64,000 nt of DNA from Lycocorax pyrrhopterus obiensis (GCA_014706295.1 JACSVZ010000002.1:59229617-59293616), one strand, 5' to 3'; shown: positions 48,728 to 62,540, numbered from the stretch's first letter. Made by a program: numbers and translations. Notes: generated by a model from the letters alone, not told the origin.

Positions 48728-51109
48728 AATAGGAAAAATAATATTTTTCTTTTGTTTGAAAAACGAATTTTCCTGATACAGGCACGGGCAGCTCCTACCT
48801 AAGATTTTGTGGCCTACTTAACAGTCAGCAGAGTGGTAGGAATAAGTAAGTAATATTAATGTTTCTTTGGATTAACATTGGATTTGACAATGAAATTGCC
48901 CAACCAACCAAATGCTGACTCCATCCCAAAAATAAATGCAAACTCCAGGCTGACTGGAACCTGGAAATCTTATGAAGGCACTAACATTAACTGCTCCCCT
49001 GGAATGCCTCAACGCTGTCTGCATATTCAGCTGGTCTCACTTTACGTGCTCCCCTGTCTGAGCAACAGTGAGCTGTAGGCAATTGAGTCAGCAAAAGGGA
49101 AGTGAGTGCTGAAGTGAATGCACACAGACACAGCCCAGCACTTGCAGTTGGTTTGTTTAATGGCTCTAGTCACTGACATCTTCATAACACCATTAGAGGT
49201 CAAGTTGCTGTTGTCTGAAAGTAGGTCTTGCCCTGTGAGGCAGAGAAGAGCCTCATTTAGGCTGCACTTCATCCAGCTGAATTGTCCTGTCTGATAGAGG
49301 CCAGTAGCAAGTATTCATTTCACACTTTTCACCCCATCATCAGGAAAAGGACTAAACCCAGTGGCCACAGTGCCAAGGAAACAACCTTCTAGTCTTTGAA
49401 AGATCCATCATCTTACATGTCTTTCAAAGTCTGTCAGTCCAGTCCACATCATCATTTTCTGCAGCCCGTAACTCCTGTGTTACAATACAAACAACAGGAT
49501 CATTGTGTTTTACAGGACAATTCCCTGGTGAGGAAATCTATTTGATCATTGACCTTTTTCTGTGTACGATTTCAGGATGTTTATCATCACCTCACAAGGT
49601 ACAGCAGTGACCCTATTTCTAAAGCAAATATTACTGTCCATAAACATGGATGATGTTGCCAAAGGTCTTTTGACTGAATCTTTTAAATAAAAACAAGAAA
49701 ATGAAAGGTAAAATGGGCACATTGTGGGCTCAGGGATTATGAGAAGAGCTATAATCTGAAAAAAGAAAATGGAAACAGAAACTCCTCTATTCATTTAATG
49801 AAAGAATCTGTAATTTCGATATTTGATACCAATATGTAACTCATCAAAAGGGTAATTGGCATCCTTTTTATTATGCTGCAACTAACTACCTTTTGCACTT
49901 TTTATTTCAGAGGAGCATCTCTGGTACCCCGCTAAATGAGCTACTATCCGAGTAAGCAAGGGTTGACCAAGCTGGCCTGGCACTTGTGTATTGTTTTTTT
50001 CAAAGCACCTTATCATTAAAACACATTTGATATCAAGCCCCATTTTTTTAACAATTAACTTTTAGAAACCAAAGCAAGTAAGAGGGCATTACTTCAAACA
50101 CATTCGAATCTTTGCCATACAGTTTTTGCTGTTTTCCAATGAACAAAGTTTAATGAAAGGAATTTAGACATTCTCCATACCAAAGTAGGGACTTGTAAGA
50201 AAAGCTAATGAATAATATAGCACTGCATTAGTCAAGGACAGAATACTATTCATACAGCAAAAATTGGAAAAACAATGATGCTAACAAGCACATAAAAAAA
50301 GAATATCCATTGGGACTCACAACCTTGCTTTCGATCAAAATGTCCCAGTTCTTATCCAAGCGGGTTTCCTCTGGCACATGTTCAGTGCAGAAAATTGCCA
50401 CAGGGCTGCTTGCCAAGCTCTGTCTAAAGGGAAAGAGCAAGGGTAAAGAAGGAAGTGGCATGTTGTAGGAAACACCTCAGCAGGTAATACTGCAGGGAGC
50501 CCAGACACCATTGTTAGCTGGAAGACTGCCACCGTTTACAGAGAATGTCCAAGTACTTGCCCTCACGGTGAAAAGGAGGTGTGATTGCAGCCTGGATAGA
50601 CCTATCTGTGATAGTTTTTGTCTGGCAGCTCTGCAGGACAGCAGCAGTTAGGGCATGCTGGCAAAGGCATCAGCACCTTCCTACAACACAGCACCTCCCT
50701 CAGGACCACAAAGCCCCACAGACCCTGATTTTTTGATTGCTGGGTTGTAGGGTAGTCTTCAGTGCTCTTATGCCCAGACCAGCTAGAAGTACCTTCAGGC
50801 AGTAGTCAGGCTGCCTGCACCCTGTGCATCAAGGCCAGGGGTTTCTGCTGCCTCTAGGCAGTCAGAAAGACTATTCTTTTTAATCTAAGATGATCTATTC
50901 TTTTCTAATCTAATATATTCTTATCTACTCTATTCTAAGGTTTTCTTTTTAAGCTAGGACAGAGTATCTAGAACCTGGAAAGAGCTCCTTGCATTTAAAT
51001 AGTAAGCTCCAAAAATCAGTTCCTGCCTTTTCATTTTGGGTAACTCAGAGCACAGTGCTAGTCCCACCAAAAGGCTTTGTGAGATGTGAACATGTGTGAA
51101 AACTACGCA
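48728..51109. other. Unique non-coding sequence
   Basis: Contains a degenerate tctatt/taatct low-complexity stretch at 50870-50935. No gene or transposon recognised. Confidence 0.5.
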
Positions 51110-51195
51110 GGCCTTATTCTGATCCTACCACTTTTACACCGTGATCAGTCTGAATTTCTCAGGATAACTGAGAGCAAAGTCAGGCACCGCACTCA
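51110..51195. repeat. Possible ancient sauropsid repeat
   Basis: 'gccttattctgatcctacc' then 'acttttacaccgtgatcagt' and 'gagagcaaagtcaggca' have the order of an old amniote repeat with 'gcctgattctgctctcacttacaccagtgtaaat ... gagagcagaatcaggcc'. The two ends of that repeat are inverted copies of each other, which is also visible here. Confidence 0.5.
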
Positions 51196-54100
51196 AATCA
51201 CGGTATTGTGCTGAGCAAAGCAAAGTCATTAGTTTTTCCCTTTCTACTTCCTTATTTCTAATTTTGAATAAGGAAGCTATCCTGAAGCATCTTCATTCCC
51301 TGTTTCTCAGTGTCATAAAGTATGTTCCTCTTTGACACGTGAGTAGTTTTCTCAGGCTGATGATTTTCTTGTATCCCCTCAAAATGTTATTTCAAAGTAG
51401 ACCAGAAAAGCCACATCCACACAAACTAGAACAATGTAAAACTGGCTTAATTTCAGGATGCTACAAATTCAACATGTAGATCCTAACCATTTAAAGATTT
51501 TACGAGTTCAAGTTTATTCAAATCTGGAACTCAAGTCAATGTGAAGGAATGCAGGAAGAAAGGAGAGGCCAATCATACAGAGACATCCTCCCTCCCATAT
51601 TTGCAGGAATCGTCTTATGCTAAAATAATAGACTTCTGTGTAGAGTCAGATGTTTCTTCTATTAAGATGTCTAAAAACCCAGGGTTTTATAACATGCAAC
51701 TTTTCCTAGGATTGTGGTTCTATTCCACTATAAAAGTTCATTACCTTACTTACTAACCAGTAAAAACAGGCCTTTCAGGTTATTCTTTTTCTCTCCGAAT
51801 CCAGCCTACAGGATGCTTCCAGCAGCCCATAGCACCCATACAGGAAGAAGACACAGCACTGGAGACATGCCAGGGGCTTAGAGACAAGGAGTTGCCATTG
51901 CGTCTTCCCAGCCCCAGAAGAGATACCAAACTGGTTTTGCATGTGCTCTGCCACTGCAGTGCAAATAGCATAATCTGCTGGAAACAGTCAATATTTTCCC
52001 TCAGATAGTCCCATCTGCTTTTTCACCTCCTTTCAACTTCTTTAGGGCTGGGATGGTTGTTTCTGTACTCCTCTATGTGAACATCACCTGAACACAAATC
52101 TACCAGCTCCGGCAGCCCTCCCTGCCAGAACCCCAGATCAGAGTATGGATCACAGTGTATGACCTATACAGAATACAGTCAAGAGGAGATTTAGACTCAA
52201 GGCAGTAAAGAATGCTCAAAAGACTCCGGAAACACTGCATGCATTTTGCAAGCCAGATGAGAGAAGGCATAAAGCGGTGGGGTGACCACCCAACAAAAGC
52301 CAGACTTCACGAGGGGTTGGCCAGTCTTTGCAGGGGCAAGGTGCCCCTGACGCCGGCTGTTTGCTGGTACTTCTGCAGCACTTCCCCTACACTTTGTTCT
52401 GTCCTTTCTGTTCGCAGCAAGACAAAATTTCCCCTAAATAACCGCTGTATTATTTTATAGATTTAACCTTGTAACTCTTTCCTCTTATTTCCCTCTAAGT
52501 CACACGTTATCTCTTTCACTGTTAAATATTTCCTGTGTTCATTCATCGGCTTATTTTAGCTTCTTCCTTCCTCTTAATTGGCTGCCTGCCCCCTATATGT
52601 CTGCCTTACATGTTTATACTCTTAGCCATTGTTGCCTGTTTTCTTGGCCAGTGAATTGGTTCCCATTCTTTGCCATTGTGAAACTCTCAAAAAATAACTG
52701 ACTTGCTTCACATTCCCTTTGTGTGAATCACGACTCTTGCAGTCTCCAACACAGCAGCCATCCTGAACCTGTGGCACTTCCCTGGAGTAGAGTTCCAGAG
52801 CAGGAGTAGGCACAGTCTGGGCTGTAGCCCTTGATACCTCTGTTGTGTCTAGCAGGTCACTTCAAGCTTCATCTAGGTTTTATTTAAATTCTCTTACTTC
52901 CTTTCTCTACTGGAAACAAACCTTCCCATCTTTTATAAAACTCATATGGGATCCCCAGGGACTGAAAGCTAACTTGAACTTTGGAAAGCTGTGTTCCTGA
53001 TACATCCTAGCAACCCATTGGAAGGAAGTAACAATTCCCAGATACCCTCAGCCACTCTCCTTTTGTCCAATATAGACACAAACATATAGATGTGTGGGAT
53101 TTTTTTATCCCCATGAAGTTCTGTGCAGTAGCATACAACATTAAGATGCTAAGAGCCTCCTCTCAGTTCATGCTGATCTAAGAGGCACAAGGATTGCATC
53201 CCAAAGTAGAATTCTTCAGAAAAAGGCATTTGCTTTTTCTATACCTGTTCTACTGAGACTTGTCTCCCAGCACTTACCCCCTGCTGTAACTTAGGTGCTG
53301 TCTTGTTGTTTATATTAGGGATACTAGAAAGAAAAAAGCAGCAAGAGTGTGAGTGGGACCTCTTATGTCTCAGATTTGTTTGATTAGCAAAAAGCAGCCA
53401 GTGAGCTCCTGACAGCACAACTGAGCAATGGATGGGATAATCCAGGATTAGATTTCTCTTTTTGACATCTTTATTTTTTTGTTAAAATGAAGATTATTGC
53501 TGTGAGTCAAAAGTTCATTAAAATATTGAAACTGGGGAGAAAAATATGTTGAATATGGCTGAAACACAGATCTCTAAGAGGGAGGTCTGTCTTTCAGCCT
53601 TAAACATGTAGTCCACACTGTTAGAGACAAGGAATGTGCATGCCAGATGACCTGGTGCTGTGCAGTTGCAGGGGCCACAGCATTCGATCCCATTGGAAAG
53701 TAATTCTGACTGTGAATGCAGTATTTGCTGGATGTAACCGTGTAGTAAAAATAAAAAATGGCAACCCAAAGTATCATGCATATTTACTAAAATAAATAAA
53801 ATCAGTCTGATTGTTTTCTGTTAGTATTTTGTCTTGTATCAGCTTTGCATTAAGTTGCAGACTGGCTTTGTATTTATCTGAGTACAAAATAGTCCTAAAA
53901 AGAGGAGGAAAGCATCCTTCTTACTCCACAGTACCTCAGTGCAAACTCTTAAAATAAGTAACTGTAGAGGACAATCATTCTTAGAATCTTAGATAAATGC
54001 ACAATTTCTGCCAATTTTTATAATTTGCATTTCTCACTTTTTCTAGGTATACTCACCAGAAAAACAAAAATTATAGTTTCCAAGTCAGACCTTTCATGTA

Positions 54101-56619
54101 CAAAAAGATTTGTTGCCAAGGTATATACAGGCTTAGACAGACATTTATGCTTCTATAGACACCTTGTGCAAGAAGTGTGTAAGTACTGTCATTTTTGGAG
54201 AGCTTTCTATTTCCTCTGTTTCTTTGTCTCAGCATGGCTTCAGCATTTACTTGCGGTTTTTCTCCCAGTCACTGGGAGATTGTAGTGGTGAAGAGACACA
54301 TGTTTTTCAGTTTCTTTTACCTATACTTCTCCTCACGTGGATCACCAGAGCCATGTACTACATGATTAGTTAGTGAATCTAAAATTTCAGGTTCACTACC
54401 ACTTCAGGAGACATTGTGAGAAGCTGACACAAGGCTACATCTTTGGTGAGTACCTGCCCATCTCAAAACGCACATTCAGTGGGAATCTCAGCTATAAACA
54501 GCTTGTCATATGTGTACAGGCACACTGGAAAGCTTGCATTTTTAACATTTGCAAACTGGAGCATTTTAGAGGAGACGCTATCACATCTCAGCAGCAGTCT
54601 CTCCTTTCGTGCTGCTCAGTTTTCATTACAGGAGTGCTTTATACCACTCTGTGAGTAAACAGTTATTAACAGATAAAATGCCAAGAGAGAGACACCAGCA
54701 GTTGGTCTCTATCCTAGACAACTCCTCAGTTTTGCAGGATTAATAAAACACCCTATTGTACACTGCAATCGGGTACCCTTTGTATCAACTCTTGGGCTCT
54801 CACTGCAGTTGAATTCCACGTTTTTGCAGGCAAGTCTTTATGGCACCACTAGGAGAGAGCTCAGCTCCAGCCCACAGCAATTCCCCACTGCACCACCTCA
54901 CCCACCAGTGTGGTTTCTTGTGTGCAGCATGCGGCTCAGCCATCTCCAAAGTACACAGAGACAAAGGGTTAGCTCAGCACCAGGCTATTCAAACTGCTTT
55001 TAAACACCTTCTGTTCCAAGTATTGTGGGCTTCCCCATGCATTATCTCTACTCTGATTATTGTGGCCTTCCCTGATTGCTTAGATAAAGGCTTCCCGGAG
55101 TTAATGGGGAGCACTATAACTCTCAAAATGGGAACCCACCTCACAGACTGATAAAGCTCTCAAAGGGAAGCTCATTCACTCTGTTGATAGCATGGACTCT
55201 CCTGCTCAGGCCAAGCTCTTAACTCATGATCTTTCACCACTAGCCCGTAGTGAAAGACAGGACGGCTGGTCCAAGAGGTCTGTCTCCACCTAAGAGGTAC
55301 TGCAGCTAATTGTTACCAATTTCTGTACAAGTCTATTTCTATGGCTCCAGTACTAGCCTAGGCTTATTCCTTCCACAGCACTCAAGCTTATAACATCACT
55401 GATTTCTACTTTGCTGTGACTTCCTGGCATAACTAGGTTATCTGTCCTAGCTATTCACCTCAGAGACAGGAATGCCACATTCAGATGCCTTCCTGCCCTC
55501 TCTTCACCATTTTGTGCCGAGAAGTTAAACAACCTGACTGACCTTCAGAATCACAGCCTTAAACATAATTCATGCAGTGGCCCTCTGATCAACAGATGAG
55601 TGCAGAGACAGTAATTAAACTGGCAGAGATTTCCTAGGGCAGGAAACCAACTTGGAGTCTTTTAGGTGTTGGGCTAGCACTCAGATGTGATGCCCATATT
55701 CCTAACTATGTCAAAATGCACATGGGTTGGCATATAGACAGTCATACCTCCAAATGAAAGCAGTATTGGACAGTTTTCCCATGAATATGCCACATAAAAC
55801 CTCTCAGGGTGAAAGCAGACTCTGCTTACTGATCCTTATGCTCTAAATACTCACACAGTTTCCATAACCATGTCTGTTGTACACTCCAGCCATGATGAGC
55901 AGACCCATTTACACTTTCATTAAAACCAAACATGTTCTGAAGAAGAAAAGATCCCCCTCCAAAAGCTCTACATAGTTAATGTCTTTGAAAGGTGGACAGA
56001 ATTTTGAAGAAATGGGAGAGATGAGGAGCCACTGCCCAGGACAGGCAAAATGCTGTGCTCTACAGTCATATGTGGAGTCACACATTCCAACTACTACTCA
56101 TACCATTTCCTCCAGACATCTAATTTGGGTGCCACGCAAGCCCACAGTCAGAAGTCCAGGTTTATTGCAAAGGAAAAAAGAAAGATATTTCAGCCAGCAG
56201 CTCAGAGCATAGAAGCACGGACACTTGGTCTACAGTCAAACTGCAGGATTCATCCCAGCTTGGATCTCTCTTGGTTTTCACAATTCACTTATGGGATCTG
56301 ATAATTTACAGCTTAGGTGGATCAGTTCAACCCAGTCCTCCAAACAGGCAGTTTGGCAGGATCTGCCTTGAATCAAAGCTGCTTCTTGTGCAAAATATGC
56401 AAGTTTCCCATGATTGAGAAACTGAATTTATCCAGGTTTCTACGTGTGCCAAGACTAACTGGGTATTTGACTTTTACAAATTCATAACACAACTCTTGTC
56501 TGTTTGCAAAGTCATGTAAGTAACAACAATCCAACACATCTAATGTTTTCTCTGCTAAGGCTGAGCACAGGTGCCACAACTTCTGATGGCACCCACAGTG
56601 CTGAAAATGTTTCTTTGTA
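51196..56619. other. Unique non-coding sequence, 5.4 kb
   Basis: No gene, RNA or transposon recognised. Frames reach 103 codons (54840-55151, +) without motifs. Confidence 0.55.
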
Positions 56620-57140
56620 GGGTAACAACTGAGGCTGCACCTTGACTACTGTGTTCAGTTCTGGGTCCCTCACTTCAAGAAAGACATTGAAGTGCTGAAG
56701 TGTGTCCAAAGAAGGGCAACAGAGCTGGTGAATGAATTGAAAACAAGTCTTATGAGGAGCAGCAGGGGAACTGGAGTTGTTTAGTCGGGAGAAAAGGAGG
56801 CTCAGGGGAGACTTTATCACTCTCTACAACAGCCTGAAATAAGGCTGTAGCCAGGTGGGGCTCTTCTGCCATGTCTCAAGTGAAAGGACAAGAGGAAATG
56901 TCCTTCGGTTGTGCCAGGGGAGGTTCAGATTAGATTCTAGAAAAATATTTCACTGAAAGAGTGGTAGGCACCGGAATAAGTTGCCCAGGGAGGTGATGGA
57001 GTCACTGTTCTGAATATGTTCAAGAGCTGTCTGGATGTGGCACTTGGGGATATGGTTTAGGGGTGACTATGGTGGTGCTGGATTGATGGTTGGACTAGAT
57101 GTTCTTAAAGGTCTCTTGATGATTCTGTAATTCTGTAACC
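56620..57140 (+). mobile_element. CR1 LINE fragment, + strand
   Basis: About 520 bp of CR1. Landmarks: 'tactgtgttcagttctggg' (56647-56665), 'agacattgaagtgctgaag' (56682-56700), 'ggagaaaaggaggctcaggg' (56789-56808), 'gactttatcactctctacaa' (56811-56830), 'agttgcccagggaggtgatg' (56979-56998), 'ggactagatgttcttaaagg' (57093-57112), and the tail 'gattctgtaattctgtaacc' (57121-57140). The ATTCTGTA tail and 'ggtttaggggtgactatggt' segment differ from the copy at 35811, indicating another subfamily. It is most like the copy at 2640-3139. Stops and indels make it inactive. Confidence 0.95.
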
Positions 57141-57169
57141 CTTTGCTCTGGAGCTTTGTTCTCCCCTGC

Positions 57170-57277
57170 CCCTTGGGTGAAAAAATCCCAAAATTGATGC
57201 TGAACTAACTGCTGTCCCCAAAGGCTTGGAGACAGCAGTTAGTTCAGCATCAATTTTGGGATCTTTTTCTCCAAAGA
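57170..57277. repeat. Long hairpin: 31-bp perfect inverted repeat
   Basis: Arms 57186-57216 and 57231-57261 are perfect reverse complements over 31 bp (left arm begins tcccaaaattgatgctgaac) and are separated by a 14-base loop (57217-57230). Pairing continues outward to about 57170 and 57277 with one single-base gap and two mismatches, giving a stem of roughly 45 bp. It begins 30 bp after the end of a CR1 copy and is not part of CR1. Possible origins: a replication template switch, a small foldback element, or a microRNA-like hairpin gene. Perfect arms beside a strongly diverged CR1 mean the palindrome is much younger than the CR1 or has been kept uniform. Confidence 0.97.
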
Positions 57278-58662
57278 CAATGACCATACAACATCACTAG
57301 AACAGCCACCGTGAGGGATCACAAGACCCTCCTCATCTACTTAGAATGACAAATCTCTGTTGTCAGTGATTTCTGTATGCACGGATCTCACCTTGTTGGC
57401 AATTACCTTGACAGTGAAAACCAGAAATGTTCTTCAACCATCATGTCAGCCATTTTCCATCTCATAATTGATTTCAAGCCACTCACAGCTCTGACCACAT
57501 GGAGCAACTCCTGCAACAGAGAACTATTCACCTACGGAAGCTTAAAAATACCCAACCAATTCAAGCAGCTACAATTGCTTGAACTCACGAAGCGAAAAAT
57601 TAGAATCAGCTGTTCAGCAAAGCCTAAGAGTCTCCATGTTACAGGAACTACAGCACCTAAACTGAGAGAAAGCCAGGAGGGAATATATTTTGTCATGGCT
57701 CTTCACAACAGCAGTGGTAAAAGTCACTTTGAATTCATGACTTACTGTTGCTTTAAAAGAACCTCAGTTGCTGTCTAGGTATTGTACAGGTGGAAATGGG
57801 CGTGATTCGGGAAAACAGATTGTTCATTCATTTTCTAAGTTATGTTTTCCTATCTAAACCAGAAATTTCCATGGGCTGTTGCCACCTCTAACTAAAAGCA
57901 CAGCTTCTGAAATACCTATGACAGCAACACTGAATAGCTACTTCTCTGCCAAGTGGCTTAGAAAATAAGTTGCATGGGGCAAGTATAACTTAAGAGCAGA
58001 CAACGTGTCTTGCATGACTCATACCAACCCCTGCCTGCTATTCTGGTAGGCAGGGACATGAACTGGCTTCATATCCAAGCAGCTTTCCCTCCTCAGGCTC
58101 TGTGGCACTTATAATTGGGGTGAAATCAATGTTTGTTTACTGTCTCTGAGTAAACTAGGGGTGTGGAAAGAGGAGGAGTCTCAAACCTCAAAGGCCAAAA
58201 TGAAGAATTCAAGGAAAGTTGAAAATTGCAGCAGTCCATTTACCACAGAAGAAAGAAGAGAGGAATTTTAACTTGAAGAGAAGGTGGGGAGACTCTCCTA
58301 TCACTGCTTCCACGTTTGTCCTTGGTTTCTGCAGCACTGTTCCCAGCTACCAGCTGGAGGAGAGCAGTCTGTGCCTTTGTGCACACTTACAATAGTAAGT
58401 GCAGTGTCCTGGGGTCACTCTCTGCCTCTGCATTCTTAAGAAAATGTATTTTCACTTTTTCACATTTTTAGTCAGAAATGAGAGTGGCCAAGCACATTAT
58501 TAAATTTGGCCTCAGTTTGAAGAAAGGGATGGTGTGGGTGTGTCTGACCATGACTACAATGAGGAGATAACTGTTTCTAGGAGAAGAGTGTCAACTTTTA
58601 TTTTTGGGACAGCCAAGTTGGCAGATACTCTTGGCTTCCACTCCACAATTCATGTGAAATGC
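57278..58662. other. Unique non-coding sequence
   Basis: A 133-codon + strand frame (57377-57778) has no antisense competitor but shows no domain, and I cannot link it to a family. It is AT-rich like the surroundings, with no obvious splice signals. Treated as chance. Confidence 0.45.
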
Positions 58663-58700
58663 AAAAAAAAAAAAAAAAGAAAAGAAAAGAAAGAAGAAAT
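58663..58700. repeat. A-rich tract
   Basis: A16 (58663-58678) followed by gaaaa/gaaa units. It could be a poly-A tail of a retrocopy, but the preceding sequence matches nothing I know. Confidence 0.9.
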
Positions 58701-61265
58701 TTAACTAGTGCTGCCCAAGAAAACCAGACAGACACACATGAAAAAGGAATGATGTACCATATAAAGCATTAAATACACGCACACACAGGCAGGACTCTGC
58801 TTTATAGGATTTGAACCATATGCACATCTACACATACACACGCACTAACTCACACCAATAAATCATTTTAGCCAGACTATCTGTCTGGTGTGTGGAACAG
58901 AAACACACTTATGAAATCTATTTTCTTATTTTAGCAGCAGGCTAATAATTGATAAAGAGCCAGACCGGGGGCTCTGAGTTTTATATGACAGATATACAAG
59001 GCTGCCGTTCTCCTCCTGTGTGCTTTGCCCCTTCTCTTGCCTGCAGCAGCTCCAGCCTGAGAGCGAGCAGAGCCCCTCCCTGACTGGCACAGACTGGGAT
59101 CCTCAGCAGCTGCCCAGCAGCCCTGCAAGGGCAGGGCAGATCTCCTGATTTAGTTAAAGCAACAAGAAAGAAGCAGCCAGTGGGGTGACTCAACAGGGGC
59201 AGGAGTCAGCTGTGAGTATGGCCCTGGCCTTGTTTGGGCGGTGGTGGCTACTGGCACAGTCCTTTGGGATCTGGACACAGGGATGTGCTTCCAACATGGT
59301 CCCAAGCCTCCCCCAGCAGCATCCTGGCAGACAGCATTGGCATGGGGTTGGCAGTGAGGTCTCACCGTAAGGAGAGGGTGGGCAAAGCAGCAGAAGCAAA
59401 ACTGCCTGGGTGGCCCTTCTGAAGCTGCTCCCACCAGCTCCAGAGACACTGGGGGGCAGGGAAGCATGGTCAATACCAGTGAAAATAATGGATTACTCTG
59501 AGCACCAGGGCTTCCCTCCCTCCTCTGCATGTCGCTTGCGTTACAGTGCCGGCCTCAGACATTATATCAATGAGATATTGTCTGAAGTTTGTTTTTCTAG
59601 GGTTTTTTTCCTCTATCTCTTTTTGGCGTGGACTGTTCCCCACCCTTCCCAAACAAACTCTAAGGCAAAGTTTAGCGTCTCTCAGTGATAACTCATTTCT
59701 GGATGCTGGAGTGACTCCTCTGGTCTGCTGGCTTTGGGCAGCTGCTGGCAAAGGGGCAGGTCAGGCGGAGGAGAGCCAGACTGGATCTGGGCCAGGTGGA
59801 GGAGAGATGCCACACCATGGGACCACCCATCCCAGGCTGTGCACTGCCCCTGGAATAACCTCCCCTGAATGATCCTGTGGTCCCTCAGTGATCAGCTCAG
59901 ACTGGCTGCTTCTCCCAGGCTTTTCGCATCCTGTCTTCTCGTCCCCACTCTCCCTCTTAACACACCACTGACTTTTTGTTCTTTTAATGTATAGTCAGAT
60001 TGTGGAAAAAAAAAAGAAAAACATAGACTTAAAATACAGTGAAATCATGGGAAAAAATAATGAAACCCAACCCACTCTCAAATTATTTCCATATCGCTTG
60101 TCATAACTGAGGGGCAACTCTTTTTCAGGGAGTTCCATTTTTTGGCCACTGAATACCCTTACATTAAAGGGCCACAACTGGCTCCTCAGACTCTCTTGAG
60201 AGGCAGGACAGGGATAAGCCCCACTTTGGTGAATCTCGCGGAACAGACAGTGTGTTTACTTCAGTGCCTGGAGCCTGCCAAGTAAGCCTGCCAACAGGAG
60301 GTGTTGCTGGCGTGTAAAGAGTATTTACCAGGCTTCCCACTAACAGAAATACCTGATGCTTGTAGTGATCTTCCTTCTGTTAGGCTGTAAGGAGTCCAAG
60401 GCTCAGGGGAGGCTGCTTTGTTTGGGCTGAGCCCTACACAAAAGCAGCGAGAGAGAGAAGCTGCACTACAGGTTCTGATTTTCGCTAATTGCATCTGCCT
60501 TGATTTTCTCCCCTGCATCATTCCTGTGTAAAAGGACTGGAGCTGCCTCAAGGATATGCCTCCCTTTTTGACTCCAAGACAGCTGGAGTGCAGTGTTCGA
60601 CTTCAAGAAGGCAGTTGTACCATGCACACCCTGTTGAGTAAAGGGAAGCAAATCTGTGAGTGTCACCAGAAAACTGGCTTCTCCCCTTCTCTACAAGTCT
60701 TCTGCAACCCATCAGCTAAGCAATAAGAAGTGAAACTTCAGCTTTGGATTCTGAAAGCTATTTTAGCTATCCAATCCTCAGTGAAACCATCAGGATTTAA
60801 AAGTGAAACTGCATTTAGGATAACAATCACTTCAGATTATGCTTCCATTACAATGGCAAAAGTGCTTGAGAGCAGCTCTGAAGGGTGCTCGCTCTGTGGG
60901 ACTTTCCGGGGCAGTACCACACACCTCAGTTTTCTGCTGAGCTACACAGGCAGCGACCACTTCTACTAGGCCTGCTCAGCAAGGTTTGTTCCAGGTTAGC
61001 TTCACTTTTAAACCCCATCACTTGTGAAATGATGACTTGTGCCCAACAGGGCTCTCCAGTACAGCAGAAAGCAGTTCAGTGTGTAACTGGAGTGTGTTTG
61101 TGCTCTTTTGGGTATGGGAGGTCTATACCATGCTGGGGCTGTGGGAATTTGCCAGCTGAGTAGAGATACCACACACTGGGACTGAGGAGAAACAGAATTC
61201 CTTGCACATTAGTGCTGACATTTTAATATTAGATCATTGCAAATTATGATGATTGCGGAGTACAG
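58701..61265. other. Unique sequence with GC-richer section 59000-59880
   Basis: The GC-richer section gives overlapping frames on both strands (up to 126 codons) that lack motifs. ACAC-rich scraps occur at 58770-58855. No gene recognised. Confidence 0.5.
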
Positions 61266-61301
61266 ACCTTGGCATCTGCTTTTACCTTGGCATCTGCTTC
61301 T
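61266..61301. repeat. 18-bp tandem duplication
   Basis: accttggcatctgctttt (61266-61283) is followed directly by accttggcatctgcttct (61284-61301), 17 of 18 identical. Small local duplication. Confidence 0.95.
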
Positions 61302-62540
61302 AGCCAGAGAGGAAAGGGTAGAGAAGCAAGGCTCTGTCTTTAGCTTGTGTCCTCTGGGCTGGAGTCTTCCTACCCAGTTTTTGTCTGCCATCAGCAGACA
61401 TGTTGCACTGAACACCATAGCTGGTGCAATGCATACCTCATCTGACTTCAAACCTAGTAACCCTACTTACATCTTCAAACAGTTTTATCCAGGAATTTAA
61501 TGGGAGCTTTACCTTCTAATCCCAACCTACATTTGGTTGAGTTTGGCTCTGTGTGTGGGAAAAACCCTTTGGAGAAGCACAGTAGTTACTGTACAGACAC
61601 AGCTGCTGTTTTTCCAAATGAAACACAGTATTTCATCTGTTTCAATGCTGTTTTAAGTCAAATCAATTTGGCCCATGAGTTGCTCTGTATTTATTTTGCC
61701 AGATTTGAATTTTGTGTTTGGAGTTTGGGTTGGTAAGTTAATAATGACAACAACGTGTCTGAAACAAGAACAAATTAACTCTATACCCGCACAAGAAGAA
61801 TTATGAAAGACTCGCAGAGCCAAATGTCAAGCAGGCTTTGGTATGCATGGAATTCATTCAGGAGACTATAGAGTTTGGCAGCAGATAGATACCAAGGAGC
61901 TGGGAGGAAGGTTGGTTGGAAAGCAGATTCAGGCTTTTGCTGTGGTGGGGAGATTTGATGAAACAAGCCATCTTAGGAGAGGACTAGGTCTGGTGCAGGT
62001 GCCTGGACCAGTGAAAACCACGTGCCCGGTGCAGACCCTGGTGCGTGGCACTCTGGCTGTGACACGTGTGCTGGACTGCACCTACGCACTCCAAAAATGA
62101 AATGGTTAATACAACTGCAGAGTTGTCATGTGCAGAGAAGTATGTGACATCTTACCAGCTGAAATATTTGAGGCCAAATGTTGTTACTCATTGGGAGCTC
62201 TGCCATTAAGCTCCCTCTCCCCTGATATTTATGATTAACACTTTGAAACATCTGCATTGCCTTTTTGACTCACAAGAATTCCAGTTTAAGGGAACAAATT
62301 TTCTGTAGCAAAGTTTCTGACTGTTACAAAAGAGAAGACTTCCAGAGCAGCTGTCTCTTACCCTGTTCTTTCCCCAAGGCAGTAAACAGCCTTTGGAAAG
62401 GAGGTGTCTTCCAGTGCCCCAGCTCACAGCTCTGTGCCCAGAGAGCTCCCCACACCCTGCCAAGAACTAACAGGGCACTGGCCTTTCTCAGGATCCCAGG
62501 ATGCTGGAAATACATGTGAGGGGGCAGTGGCCCTACGTGT
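61302..62540. other. Unique non-coding sequence
   Basis: Nothing recognised; short frames only. Confidence 0.5.

Noticed and set aside
57377..57778. 133-codon + strand open frame without antisense rival
   Set aside because: No motif, no similarity I can name and no visible exon borders. One such frame is expected by chance in 64 kb.
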